Origin: Spirochaetales bacterium UBA4629 | GTDB lineage: Bacteria; Spirochaetota; Spirochaetia; Sphaerochaetales; Sphaerochaetaceae | Length of the DNA stretch: 19,002 nucleotides | Assembly (NCBI GenBank): GCA_002406055.1 | Contig: DHMZ01000132.1 | Location: 383 to 19,384, forward strand | Direction of reading: 5' to 3' | In this document: positions 1 through 7,332 of the stretch, piece by piece | Layout: each line of letters begins with the position of its first letter | Position numbering within the stretch: the stretch's first letter is position 1 | Program-made: the position numbers and the translations under genes | Notes under the pieces: generated by a model | Told to the model about the DNA's origin: nothing | Database searches by the model: none | Seen by the model: only the letters and a program-made list of their open reading frames with translations

Positions 1-75
1 TAGTTCACCATTTTTGCTGAAACTAATGTGTAGTAGAATTGTGATTTTTAGTGCATAATGCACTTGAGGAAAAAA

Positions 76-1185
76 ATGAGTCTTAATTGTGGTATTGTTG
101 GATTACCTAATGTAGGTAAGTCTACTATTTTTTCTGCAGTAACTGCAGCTCCTGCTGAAGCAGCAAATTATCCTTTTTGTACTATTGACCCAAATGTTGG
201 AATGGTAAATGTTCCAGATAAGAGATTAGACAGAATAGTCTCTCTCATTCCACCAGAGCGTGTTGTTCCTGCAACTGTCGAGTTTGTAGATATAGCGGGG
301 CTAGTTAAAGGAGCTAGCCAGGGAGAAGGACTAGGCAATAGATTCTTAGGTGCTATTAAAGAAGTTGGTGTAATTGCTCATGTTGTCAGATGTTTTGATA
401 ACGGAGACATTATTCATGTAAACAATAAAATAGATCCACAGAGTGATATTGAAACAATCGATATTGAGTTAGCGCTTGCCGATTATGACACTGTAGATAA
501 GCGTTATCAAAAACAAAGCAAGCTTAGCAGAATAAGTAAAGAGCAGGCCAAAGAGAATGAGAAAGTCTTACCTTTATATGAAAAGCTTTTGAAGGCACTT
601 TCGGATGGTATTCCAGCTCGTCGCCTTGGCTTTGATGATGACGAAAAGGCCCTTCTTTATGATTTACATCTTATTACACTTAAGCCCGTTATCTACGTTT
701 GTAACGTCGACGAAGATGGAATTAGCGAAGACAATGACTATGTAAAGACTGTCAGAGAAATCGCTAAGAATGATAACGATGCTCCTGTTGTTGTTATTTG
801 TGGAAAGATTGAATCTGAAATAGCTAGTCTCGATACAGAAGAGGAAAAGAAGGAATTCTTAGAAGCTGTAGGATTAGAGGAGTCTGGATTGAATCCTCTT
901 GTTAGAGCTGCTTATCATGCTCTAGGGCTTAGAACATTCTTTACTGCGGGTAAAGATGAAGACAGAGCTTGGACATTCAAAGAGGGAAGCAGGGCTCCTC
1001 AATGTGCAGGTATTATTCATACAGATTTCGAAAAAGGCTTTATCAAGGCCGAAGTATATAATTACGACGACCTTGTAAAGTATGGTAGTGAAGCTAAAGT
1101 CAGAGAAAATGGGAAGATGAGACTTGAAGGTAAAGATTACGTAGTACAAGATGGCGACATCGTATTCTTCAAGTTTAACGTCTAG
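76..1185 (+). CDS. ychF: YchF/OLA1-type redox-regulated ATPase
   Basis: This is a 369-residue member of the Obg-related YchF family, cytosolic P-loop NTPases that prefer ATP and associate with ribosomes. The N-terminus carries the P-loop GLPNVGKS at residues 9-16, followed by the switch region, DIAGL (G3) and NVDE in place of the usual G4 NKxD, which fits the family's relaxed guanine specificity. The C-terminal third is the TGS-like domain, ending in a VQDGDIVFFKFNV-type tail typical of YchF. Length is normal for the family. An ATG at 58 is in frame, but the start at 76 is preferred because it gives the family-typical MSLNCGIVGLPN start and has GAGGA at 66-70. It is convergent with the GH2 gene, and the two stop codons overlap. 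The family assignment is secure. Confidence 0.97.
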   Translation: MSLNCGIVGLPNVGKSTIFSAVTAAPAEAANYPFCTIDPNVGMVNVPDKRLDRIVSLIPPERVVPATVEFVDIAGLVKGASQGEGLGNRFLGAIKEVGVIAHVVRCFDNGDIIHVNNKIDPQSDIETIDIELALADYDTVDKRYQKQSKLSRISKEQAKENEKVLPLYEKLLKALSDGIPARRLGFDDDEKALLYDLHLITLKPVIYVCNVDEDGISEDNDYVKTVREIAKNDNDAPVVVICGKIESEIASLDTEEEKKEFLEAVGLEESGLNPLVRAAYHALGLRTFFTAGKDEDRAWTFKEGSRAPQCAGIIHTDFEKGFIKAEVYNYDDLVKYGSEAKVRENGKMRLEGKDYVVQDGDIVFFKFNV

Positions 1186-2855
1186 AGCGAGGGGGTAGTT
1201 AATCTATCCCCCATTTCTTTCATCTTCTTTACATCCATTTTAATAACCTCTCTATCGTAGGTAATAAGGCCGTTGAGCTCATCTTCAACGTCACTTAGTT
1301 GCGTGTAAATTGATGCAGCAAGGCCTTTTTCTTTTGCGGGAATAATATCTCGTTCATACATTGCTATAACAGCATTTGTGAGTTCCTCTTTTGTTTTGTA
1401 GCCTTTGTATTCAAATTTATCTGAGGAGAATCTATGGTCATCTAGTGCTAAGCCATAGCCTCCAAATTCAGTAAGTATTACAGCTCTCTTATTCTTGTCC
1501 TTTTTAAAGCGATATGGCCTAAAATAAACATGGAGGCTCTTGAAGTTTCCCTTCTTTTGATCAAGCCATCCAGATGAATAGTCAACAGTACGAGTATTAT
1601 CCATTTTTTCAATCATAGAGCCAATTTTGACGCTATCAAACTGGCCCCATGCCTCATTAAATGGAACCCACATAGCAATAGAGGTGACATTTCTAAGAAG
1701 ATTAACAGTCTCAATTGTATGTGAAATAAACTCTTCTCGCATTTCTTTGTCTTTGCGTTTAAGCAGAGAGTAGTGGTTGTCTTTTAAATGAGAGCCAAAA
1801 ACAAGAGGAAGAGAAATGATAAATGGCGAGTACTTTCCTCCACCACTTGGCATATCTTGCCAAACAAGAAGACCTAACTTATCACATAAATAGTACCATC
1901 TAAGGCTCTCTATTTTTATATGTTTACGAACAGTATTAAAGCCCATAGCTTTAAGAAGATTTAAGTCTTTTATGACTTGTTCTTCGTTTGGTGGAGTATA
2001 TAGTCCATCTTTATAATAGCCTTGGTCTAATACCCCATGATGATAGTAGCTTTTGCCATTTAAAAAGAGTCTCTTTATCCCTCTTTCATCTTCTTCTACT
2101 GAAAATGTTCTAAGTCCTGTATAAGAAGAGACTTTGTCTTCACCAAAGAAGATATCGAAGAAGTACAAATATGGATTTTCAGGAGACCAAAGTTGTGGGT
2201 TTTCGATTTCTATAAAGGTTTCTTTTCCACCTATGTAAGGATATGTTTTACCATCTAAAACAACACTTCCTTCTCCATTTATGGATGTAAATACTGTAAG
2301 AAAGAAACCTTTTAAGGTGGGAACGATCCTTATAGATTCGATGTATGCTTTATCAACTTTTTCCATCCAAACTGTTTGCCATATACCAGACTGCGGAGTA
2401 TACCAAATACCTCCACGTTTAAGCTTTTGCTTTCCTCTTTCTTGTTCTTTTGTGTCTGTTGGGTCTTTTACGATTACAGTAAGCGAGAAGCTTGGCTTTT
2501 TTACTTCAAGAGAAAAGGGAAGGTAGCCACCTTTATGTTTTAGCTCGCTTTTACCGTCAATTAATATTTCTGCTTCATAGTCGATTGCTCCAAAATGGAG
2601 AAAGAGTTTTTCTTTTTTACAATCAAAAGGAAGAGGAAACTCGACATCCTTAGTATATATAAGAGTTTCATCTGGCTTTAAAATATGATTAAAGCCACTC
2701 AGATTAGCTTCCGGAGAGTAAGGAACTAAGATGCTTCCTTTTTTTATTGTATTATTGGAATTGTCTAAAACTTCAGAAAGCCAAATTCCATTGAGATTAT
2801 ACCATTTGTTGTCTCTTCTTAGTTGTGGGCGAGGATAGTTATCTAATTCTTGCAT
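1182..2855 (-). CDS. Glycoside hydrolase family 2 beta-glycosidase
   Basis: This is a 557-residue retaining beta-glycosidase of the GH2 clan (beta-galactosidase, beta-glucuronidase or beta-mannosidase type). An N-terminal jelly-roll sugar-binding region (about 15-165, including GGIWYTPQSGIWQTVW) is followed by a short Ig-like domain (about 170-255) and a TIM barrel. The acid/base is Glu401 in VPFNEAWGQ and the nucleophile is Glu463 in LTEFGGYG. No signal peptide is seen, so it should act in the cytoplasm on imported substrate. It lacks the large C-terminal domains of LacZ, and about 560 residues fits the compact GH2 group. The start at 2855 has TTGGAGAG upstream and lies inside the end of the MFS gene (17-base overlap), indicating translational coupling. 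The exact sugar cannot be read from the sequence. Confidence 0.9.
   Translation of the reverse strand: MQELDNYPRPQLRRDNKWYNLNGIWLSEVLDNSNNTIKKGSILVPYSPEANLSGFNHILKPDETLIYTKDVEFPLPFDCKKEKLFLHFGAIDYEAEILIDGKSELKHKGGYLPFSLEVKKPSFSLTVIVKDPTDTKEQERGKQKLKRGGIWYTPQSGIWQTVWMEKVDKAYIESIRIVPTLKGFFLTVFTSINGEGSVVLDGKTYPYIGGKETFIEIENPQLWSPENPYLYFFDIFFGEDKVSSYTGLRTFSVEEDERGIKRLFLNGKSYYHHGVLDQGYYKDGLYTPPNEEQVIKDLNLLKAMGFNTVRKHIKIESLRWYYLCDKLGLLVWQDMPSGGGKYSPFIISLPLVFGSHLKDNHYSLLKRKDKEMREEFISHTIETVNLLRNVTSIAMWVPFNEAWGQFDSVKIGSMIEKMDNTRTVDYSSGWLDQKKGNFKSLHVYFRPYRFKKDKNKRAVILTEFGGYGLALDDHRFSSDKFEYKGYKTKEELTNAVIAMYERDIIPAKEKGLAASIYTQLSDVEDELNGLITYDREVIKMDVKKMKEMGDRLTTPSL
1191..1220 (+). terminator. Likely ychF terminator inside the 3' end of the GH2 gene
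   Basis: GGGGGTAG (1191-1198) and CTATCCCCC (1204-1212) form a G:C-rich stem with one bulged base around a 5-base loop, followed by a T-rich ATTTCTTT. It starts 5 bases after the ychF stop and lies wholly within the last codons of the opposing glycosidase gene. The T-run is on the plus strand only, so it should act on ychF. Confidence 0.6.
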
Positions 2856-4104
2856 TTTTACTCTCCAATTTCTTTAGATATACAAGTGGTATAATACTTA
2901 AGAGTGCAACAACAGACGAAATTGTGAAGATTAATGGGGTAGGTACAGTCTTTATTACACCAAGTTCTTCATAGGTAAGATTAGAGCCTTTAATTGCAAT
3001 AGATCCAACAAATGGTCCAATGACCATAGGAAGCATTACTTGGCATACCATTCTTACTCCCTGGATTCCCCCTTCATTTCCTTTAGGTGTATAGCCTCTG
3101 CTTAGAGCAGAAAGAAGAGATGTAGAGAGCAGGTAGCCGCTCATCATTACTATTCCGGCTATTGTTGTAAATACAAATGAGCGAGCATACGTCATCATTA
3201 AAAGGCCTAATGCCATTACAGCTACGCAAACGAAGGAAGAGTTTACTTCCTTTCCTCTTTTAATAATCTTTCCGCCTAAAACACATATGACGGATGCCAC
3301 AATAAGAACGATAGCAAGTAAGACAACGTAAGACGAAAAGCCTAAGAAGTTTTGAATATAAATAATTAGATAAGGAAAGAATATTTGCATAGCAAATGAA
3401 GTAAAAGCAAAAGCGATAAGTGAGATGTATAGTTCCTTATTATTTTTTATTGTTTCTTTTCTGAAGCCATAACTTAAAAGATAGATAAAGCTATTGTTCT
3501 CTTTTTTCTCTTTTTCTCTCTTTTTATCATCGATAAGGATGAATGATAATAGTCCTGCAAGTGCCATTATTATTGCTGTGATTGTAAAGAATAGAGGCCA
3601 ATTTCCTTTTTGTGTAAGACCATCCATTAGTCCGAAAACTAATAGCATTGATGCCATAGGTAGAATCTGAACAACAGATTCGACTTTTGTTCTATTTTTA
3701 TTGTCAACACTTTCTGTTATATATGCATTAAAGACAGCATCATTTGCTGTTGAACCAAAGAATGTCATAACACAATCTAGCACTATTACAGCAATTGCAG
3801 CCTTCTTGACTGAGTGGAAATTTTTGGGTGAAACAAATGCAAAAAGTAGCACTGTTAGAGCCCAAATAATATAACCAATTGCTATAAAAGGTTTTCTTTT
3901 TCCTATCTTATCTGAAAAAGCCCCCATTATTATCGTTGTTAGGGTAGCTACAACAGCAGATGAAGCAACCATTGTTGCTATATATGATGGATCTGTAGAT
4001 ATTGTGTTATATAAGAAAACATTAAAATACATGTTTTCGATAGTCCAAGCAATTTGGCCAGAGAGTCCTACAAGTACAATTAAAAACCAACTTCTTTTAT
4101 TCAT
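2839..4104 (-). CDS. MFS transporter, probable sugar or glycoside importer
   Basis: This is a polytopic membrane protein of about 421 residues with roughly 12 hydrophobic segments and the major facilitator signature in the loop after the second membrane segment (FSDKIGKRKPF). A charged central loop (DDKKREKEKKENN) separates the two six-helix halves. The layout resembles the SLC45/GPH-like sugar-transporter branch, but that subfamily call is an inference. It is the first gene of a two-gene unit with the GH2 glycosidase, whose start lies within its last codons, so uptake of a beta-glycoside for cytoplasmic cleavage is the likely role. The start at 4104 (MNKRSWF) is chosen over an ATG 33 bases upstream, because the upstream one would prepend a Phe/Cys-rich stretch encoded by the promoter region. 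No Shine-Dalgarno sequence precedes it. Confidence 0.88.
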   Translation of the reverse strand: MNKRSWFLIVLVGLSGQIAWTIENMYFNVFLYNTISTDPSYIATMVASSAVVATLTTIIMGAFSDKIGKRKPFIAIGYIIWALTVLLFAFVSPKNFHSVKKAAIAVIVLDCVMTFFGSTANDAVFNAYITESVDNKNRTKVESVVQILPMASMLLVFGLMDGLTQKGNWPLFFTITAIIMALAGLLSFILIDDKKREKEKKENNSFIYLLSYGFRKETIKNNKELYISLIAFAFTSFAMQIFFPYLIIYIQNFLGFSSYVVLLAIVLIVASVICVLGGKIIKRGKEVNSSFVCVAVMALGLLMMTYARSFVFTTIAGIVMMSGYLLSTSLLSALSRGYTPKGNEGGIQGVRMVCQVMLPMVIGPFVGSIAIKGSNLTYEELGVIKTVPTPLIFTISSVVALLSIIPLVYLKKLESKNARIR

Positions 4105-4111
4105 AAAAATA

Positions 4112-4120
4112 AGTATAGCA
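4112..4120 (-). promoter_or_regulatory. Extended -10 promoter, likely leaderless, for MFS-GH2
   Basis: On the minus strand TGC followed by TATACT forms an extended -10 element (TGnTATAAT-like). Only 7 bases (TATTTTT) separate it from the MFS start codon at 4104, so transcription should begin at or next to the ATG. The -35 region is a repetitive TTTTG/GC stretch without a good match. There is no Shine-Dalgarno sequence. Confidence 0.5.
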
Positions 4121-4212
4121 AAACAAAAGCAAAACAAAAGAGCAATTCATATTTTCTTATGGATTTAAGATTTCTGTTTGTGGGAATATACTCTAATTTA
4201 TATTAACACTAG

Positions 4213-4400
4213 ATGATTACTCAACAGCTAAAGAAATGGCAGAACGGTGGGAAATTACATCAAGAATGGTTATTTATTATTGCGAGAGAGATTTGATTCC
4301 AGGAGCTGTAAAAAAAGGCACTGTACGGCTCATTCCTACTGTGTCTGATAAACTAGAAGATAGAAGACGTAAATCAATATCGAATAAAACAAAGGAATAG
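4213..4400 (+). pseudogene. Remnant of a small helix-turn-helix DNA-binding protein gene
   Basis: Codons from 4212 to the TAG at 4398-4400 encode DYSTAKEMAERWEITS..., then a CERDLIPGAVKKGTVRLIP-type segment. This is the winged helix-turn-helix (excisionase/MerR-like) pattern of short DNA-binding proteins that precede Fic or AlbA_2 genes. The frame has no start codon: TAA lies just upstream and the ATG at 4213 is out of frame by one base. Restoring one G after that ATG would give MDYSTAKEMAERW, so a one-base deletion is the simplest reading. No Shine-Dalgarno sequence is seen. It lies 3 bases before the equally damaged AlbA_2 gene, the usual pairing for such proteins. A sequencing error could give the same picture. 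Confidence 0.6.
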
Positions 4401-4403
4401 AGA

Positions 4404-5090
4404 ATGAATGAAAAGCTTTCTTTGACAACAATGCAAGACGATCAGAATATAGAAGTTCAAACAGTCATGGAGCGATTTAAATTTGAAATCGATTTGTGCT
4501 TTTGCAAATACTGAGGGTGGTAAACTTTATGCAAGAATGCTGGGAACCCGGTTCTTGCATTTGAAACTGCTACAAGTGGCTTAGATTTTTGTGTAACATT
4601 CCATTCTTCAAGATTATACAGAGCAATTGAGAAATATAGAGCTATGAACAATGATTCTGTTGTAGATTACAGAAAAGTGCTCCCTCAATTAGATAAGCTG
4701 ACAGAGAATAGTGGGTCTGATGAAAGTTTAAATTGTTGTCTAAGTAATGATAATGTCAGGATAAATGGTGATAATGTCAGGATAAATGATGATAATGGCA
4801 GTTTAAATGTCAGGATAAATGATGAAAGTGGCAGTTTAACATCTGTCTTATCTAATAACGAAAGTGTAAATAATTCAGAAAATGATGATTCTGTATATTT
4901 AAGAAAAAAACAGATACTTATGGAATTAAAAGAAGCACCACAGAGTACGATTGGACACTTGGTACTAGTGCTTGGTACTCCAGAAAGGACATCCTATAGA
5001 GATATCGAATGGTTGAAAGAAAGTGGTTATTTTGAGCGTTTAGGAGCAAAGAAGACTGCTTTTTGGCATGTAGTCAAGGAGTTGGAATAA
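4404..5090 (+). pseudogene. Decayed AlbA_2-type ATP-binding transcriptional regulator
   Basis: The fragments read in order as one broken gene. The start at 4404 encodes MNEKLSLTTMQDDQNIE. Removing one G at 4455 continues this as FKQSWSDLNLKSICAFANTE followed by GGKLYA, the N-terminal AlbA_2 (Schlafen-like) DNA-binding signature. At about 4535-4545 the frame jumps to GNPVLAFETATSGLDFCVTF, which resembles the region after the ATPase-like domain, so the middle (probably several hundred codons) has been deleted. The last part, open from about 4542 and with its first ATG at 4644, carries an Asn/Asp-rich repeat linker and a C-terminal winged helix (ILMELKEAPQSTIGHLVLVL... SGYFERLGAKKTAFW). The 148-codon stretch from 4644 could still be translated, but no Shine-Dalgarno sequence precedes it. 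The size of the deletion is an inference from the family. Confidence 0.7.
4749..4842 (+). repeat. 21-base tandem repeat in the linker of the AlbA_2 remnant
   Basis: GATAATGTCAGGATAAATG occurs at 4749 and again at 4770, a 21-base period. Shortened and shuffled copies (GTCAGGATAAATGATG and GGCAGTTTAA) follow to about 4842. Each unit encodes a D-N-V-R-I-N-type heptapeptide. Repeat linkers of this sort before the winged helix are familiar in this protein family. Confidence 0.8.
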
Positions 5091-5373
5091 AAATGAAGGA
5101 TTCACTTAGAAACAATCTTCCAAAATTTTGACACTGATATGTTTTCTTTTGCTTCAAGAGTTCAAGAAATTAGGAAGTGTAAAGCATTTCAAATAACATA
5201 TATTAAAGATAATTAGTGAGAACAAAGAGTAAGTCCATATTTTTTTCCTAACTCTGGCTAATTAAGTAGTTGCCATGTTTTTAGTTTTGAAAAAGGGATA
5301 GACATTTTGGAGTTGGCTTCTTTCTAGAATCTAATCTTATCTTCGTTCTAAACTAGAATCGGAGGACTTAACT
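5091..5373 (+). other. Gene-free stretch after the decayed locus
   Basis: No convincing gene, RNA or terminator is visible. An open stretch ending with the stop near 5217 (...FASRVQEIRKCKAFQITYIK...) has no start signal and could be a further decayed coding fragment, but I cannot assign it. The 8-base direct repeat CTAGAATC occurs at 5324 and 5353, just before the small gene at 5374. No clear promoter is found. Confidence 0.4.
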
Positions 5374-5610
5374 ATGTCTGAAACATATTTTGACATTTGC
5401 GATACAGCATTTAAAAGAGATAACGACACGGGGTTTATTACCATACTAAGAGTGGATGACTCTGGCAATGTATACGAAGATGAACCTACAGAATATGAAT
5501 TTTCAAAGTTTCGACGCAGCGTAGCAGATAGCTCCATGCTATCTAAACGAATTGCATATGAACTAGCAAAAGACCCGGGATTATCGTACGACGATCCATT
5601 AGCAGAATAG
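5374..5610 (+). CDS. Small acidic hypothetical protein
   Basis: This encodes a 78-residue protein that I do not recognise. It is soluble in character and acidic, with a Tyr/Asp-rich first half (MSETYFDICDTAFKRDNDTG) and a possible helical second half ending SYDDPLAE. No signal peptide, membrane segment or Cys motif is seen. Translation is credible because GGAGG sits 8 bases before the ATG. It lies between the decayed AlbA_2 locus and rpsD and points the same way as both, so it may belong to the accessory patch or be a lineage-specific gene. A minus-strand open frame over the same bases has no comparable start signal and is not favoured. Confidence 0.6.
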   Translation: MSETYFDICDTAFKRDNDTGFITILRVDDSGNVYEDEPTEYEFSKFRRSVADSSMLSKRIAYELAKDPGLSYDDPLAE

Positions 5611-5670
5611 GTCCCTTCTCTAATAGCTTTTATGCGAGTCTTTATAAATGATTAATAGCCACCAATTAAA

Positions 5671-5700
5671 TTGACAATGTTATTTTTATTGGAGTAAATT
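5671..5700 (+). promoter_or_regulatory. Candidate sigma70 promoter of rpsD
   Basis: A perfect -35 TTGACA (5671-5676) is followed after 18 bases by TAAATT (5695-5700), a 4/6 match to the -10. A leader of about 50 bases then reaches the rpsD Shine-Dalgarno sequence. That leader could hold the S4 autoregulatory site known for rpsD in other bacteria, but I see no specific structure. Confidence 0.5.
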
Positions 5701-5753
5701 ATATAGGTCAAGTTTTGACGAAAAAAGAAAATTCTAACTGGAGGGTATAAATC

Positions 5754-6347
5754 ATGGGAAGAAATTTTACTCCTAGATTTAAGCAGTGCAGAAGACTTGG
5801 GGTTAATGTTTGTGGACACCCTAAGGCAATGAAGAGAGCTGGAAGCCCAGCTTTCGCAAAGAGAAAAAAGCCTACTGATTATGGTAAGCAGCTTACTGAG
5901 AAGCAGAAGCTCAAGGCTTATTACGGCATTATGGAGAAGCAGCTCCATCGTTATTATGAAAAGGCTCTTAAGTCTACATTAATGACAGGTGATGCTCTTG
6001 TCATCTCTCTCGAGAGAAGACTCGATAACGCTGTATACAGAATTGGTTTTGCAAACTCAATTAGACTTGCTCGCCAGCTCGTTTCACACGGCCACATTCT
6101 CGTTAATGGCAAGAAGGTTGATATTCCTTCTTATTCACTTCAGAGTGGTGATGTAATTACACTCAAGGAAAAGAGCAGAAAGAATGCTCAGTTTGAAGCT
6201 AATTTCAAGGGACACAGATCTTTCAACCTCCCATACTTCACAATTGATGAAGAAGCATGGAGTGGTACATTAGCTCGTCTTCCAGAGAGAAAGGAAATCC
6301 CAATCGAAGTAAATGACCAGCTTGTTGTCGAGTTCTACTCAAAGTAA
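5754..6347 (+). CDS. rpsD: 30S ribosomal protein S4
   Basis: This 197-residue primary 16S rRNA-binding protein of the small subunit is close to the usual 200-205. The N-terminal domain (GRNFTPRFKQCRRLGVNVCG) has only two early Cys residues, so it is of the zinc-free type. The S4 RNA-binding fold spans about residues 90-150 (RLDNAVYRIGFANSIRLARQ ... GHILVNGKKVDIPSYSL). It ends with the usual ERKEIPIEVNDQLVVEFYSK. GGAGGG lies 8 bases before the ATG. It is not next to rpsK, rpsM or rpoA, so it is a solitary ribosomal gene with its own promoter, as in Bacillus and many spirochaetes. The coding bases favour C-ending codons slightly more than the neighbours, as expected for high expression. Confidence 0.98.
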   Translation: MGRNFTPRFKQCRRLGVNVCGHPKAMKRAGSPAFAKRKKPTDYGKQLTEKQKLKAYYGIMEKQLHRYYEKALKSTLMTGDALVISLERRLDNAVYRIGFANSIRLARQLVSHGHILVNGKKVDIPSYSLQSGDVITLKEKSRKNAQFEANFKGHRSFNLPYFTIDEEAWSGTLARLPERKEIPIEVNDQLVVEFYSK

Positions 6348-6361
6348 GCCTAAGTCTGATA

Positions 6362-6520
6362 GACAGTTATTTCGCATCTAGCCACATTCTAGATGAAGAA
6401 AGGAAGAATAAGGCCACATTCCAATTATGCCTCTTTCTTTCGCAGGGAAAGGCGGCTACCCTCAAAACTTGCCCTGTGAAATATCGTCGAAAAGAAGAGT
6501 CCCACACTGTTGGGACTTTT
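6362..6520 (+). ncRNA. Candidate structured RNA or long rpsD 3' UTR
   Basis: The stretch after rpsD can fold into a closed multi-branch structure. An outer stem joins GAC (6362-6364) and ATTTC (6369-6373) with GAAAT (6478-6482) and GTC (6486-6488). Inside it, hairpin 1 pairs CATCTAG (6375-6381) with CTAGATG (6389-6395). Hairpin 2 pairs AAGAAAG (6396-6402) with CTTTCTT (6433-6439), continued by AGGC (6411-6414) with GCCT (6429-6432). Hairpin 3 pairs CGCAGGG (6441-6447) with CCCTGTG (6472-6478). The motif GCCACATTC occurs at 6381 and 6413. The terminator at 6498 ends it. I do not recognise the family (it is not tmRNA, SRP RNA or RNase P RNA), and no separate promoter is evident. Confidence 0.35.
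6498..6520. terminator. Bidirectional terminator between rpsD and the lipoprotein gene
   Basis: AGTCCCA (6498-6504) pairs perfectly with TGGGACT (6511-6517) around a 6-base loop. The plus strand continues TTTTCTATTT. The minus strand, just after the lipoprotein stop, continues CTTCTTTTC. It can serve both convergent genes. Confidence 0.85.
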
Positions 6521-7225
6521 CTATTTCCATTTAATTGAGAATGAAAGAGGTTCATTTAATAGGAGAAAATCGATAATAGGGAAAGAGTAGACAGCTTTCT
6601 TTGGCCCGCTCTTCATGGCACCTTTTATCTCTGTTATTGTGCCAGGTGTCGTTATTTCGATTGTAACAAGACTATCAGATAAAGCTGTTGGACTATCTGG
6701 ACCAAGCAGGAAAGATATCATATCCATATACTCTTCTTCTGTCATACCATTAGAATATTCTGGTCCATATACTTCAAAGTTTTTGTCAGATAAGAAAGGT
6801 ATGACACTCTTTAGCTCACTATAGTTATCCATACTTAAAATGAACGAAATAGATGAAGAAGTGAGCGAAAGGAGTGTGTTGCTTTCTCCTTCATTTAAAT
6901 CCTTTAGTAAAGATGAGAGCGATGAATAATCAAAAGAGAGTACATACTTTTCTCCTTTTCCATCAGAGAGAAGGCTTACGTTAGAGCTACTAGTTGAGCT
7001 ATTTACTTTATTAGAGAAGCCCACCATAGCATCATCCATTATAGAGTAGCCACTACCACTATTGAATGATGAAAAATCTTCTAAAACTGAGAGAAAGAAT
7101 TCATCTACAGTAATATTTGTTTTGCTACTGCCAGAGTAGCCTGTTGTGCAATTTAAGCTTTCGTTGACAACACAAGATGTAAGTAATGTTATTAGTAAAA
7201 CTGTTAGAAGAATTCTTTTTTTCAT
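6521..7225 (-). CDS. Ser-rich lipoprotein of unknown function
   Basis: This 234-residue protein begins with a lipoprotein signal (MKKRILLTVLLITLLTSC), with the lipobox Cys at residue 18, so it should be lipid-anchored in the envelope. The mature part is rich in Ser, with tracts such as NSSTSSSNVSLLSDGKGEKY and LLSLTSSSISFILSMDNYSE, and has no enzyme motif that I recognise. I cannot assign a function. It is transcribed alone, convergent with rpsD and divergent from the secreted-protein/topA unit. No Shine-Dalgarno sequence precedes the ATG, and a -10 element ends only 6 bases upstream, suggesting a leaderless transcript. A plus-strand open frame inside it is a shadow. Confidence 0.85.
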   Translation of the reverse strand: MKKRILLTVLLITLLTSCVVNESLNCTTGYSGSSKTNITVDEFFLSVLEDFSSFNSGSGYSIMDDAMVGFSNKVNSSTSSSNVSLLSDGKGEKYVLSFDYSSLSSLLKDLNEGESNTLLSLTSSSISFILSMDNYSELKSVIPFLSDKNFEVYGPEYSNGMTEEEYMDMISFLLGPDSPTALSDSLVTIEITTPGTITEIKGAMKSGPKKAVYSFPIIDFLLLNEPLSFSIKWK

Positions 7226-7231
7226 ACAAAC

Positions 7232-7260
7232 AGTCTAATCTAGAGAGCAAATAAAGTGAA
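7232..7260 (-). promoter_or_regulatory. Promoter of the lipoprotein gene, likely leaderless
   Basis: On the minus strand TTCACT (7260-7255), a 17-base spacer and TAGACT (7237-7232) form a -35/-10 pair. Then come 6 bases (GTTTGT) and the start ATG (7225-7223). The predicted start of transcription falls on the ATG itself, and there is no Shine-Dalgarno sequence. Confidence 0.45.
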
Positions 7261-7278
7261 GGCAAAGATTCAGAAGAG

Positions 7279-7307
7279 TAGACATTAAAGGAAAATGATG
7301 TTAGAAA
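7279..7307 (+). promoter_or_regulatory. Candidate promoter for the secreted protein and topA
   Basis: TAGACA (7279-7284), a 17-base spacer and TAGAAA (7302-7307) lie about 25 bases before the start codon, leaving room for a leader with TTGGAGAG. Both hexamers are 4/6 matches, so this is a moderate candidate. Confidence 0.4.
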
Positions 7308-7332
7308 GTTTCAGGCTTTATTGGAGAGTATT

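Noticed and set aside
4749..4842. Tandem repeats as a CRISPR array
   Set aside because: The unit is 21 bases, directly tandem without spacers, and in frame with a coding linker.
5337..5537. Minus-strand 66-codon frame opposite the small acidic gene
   Set aside because: It has no ribosome-binding site, while the plus-strand frame has GGAGG at good spacing.
6367..6555. Minus-strand 62-codon frame over the rpsD downstream region
   Set aside because: It crosses the bidirectional terminator and overlaps the end of the lipoprotein gene, has no ribosome-binding site, and is explained by the RNA-like structure there.
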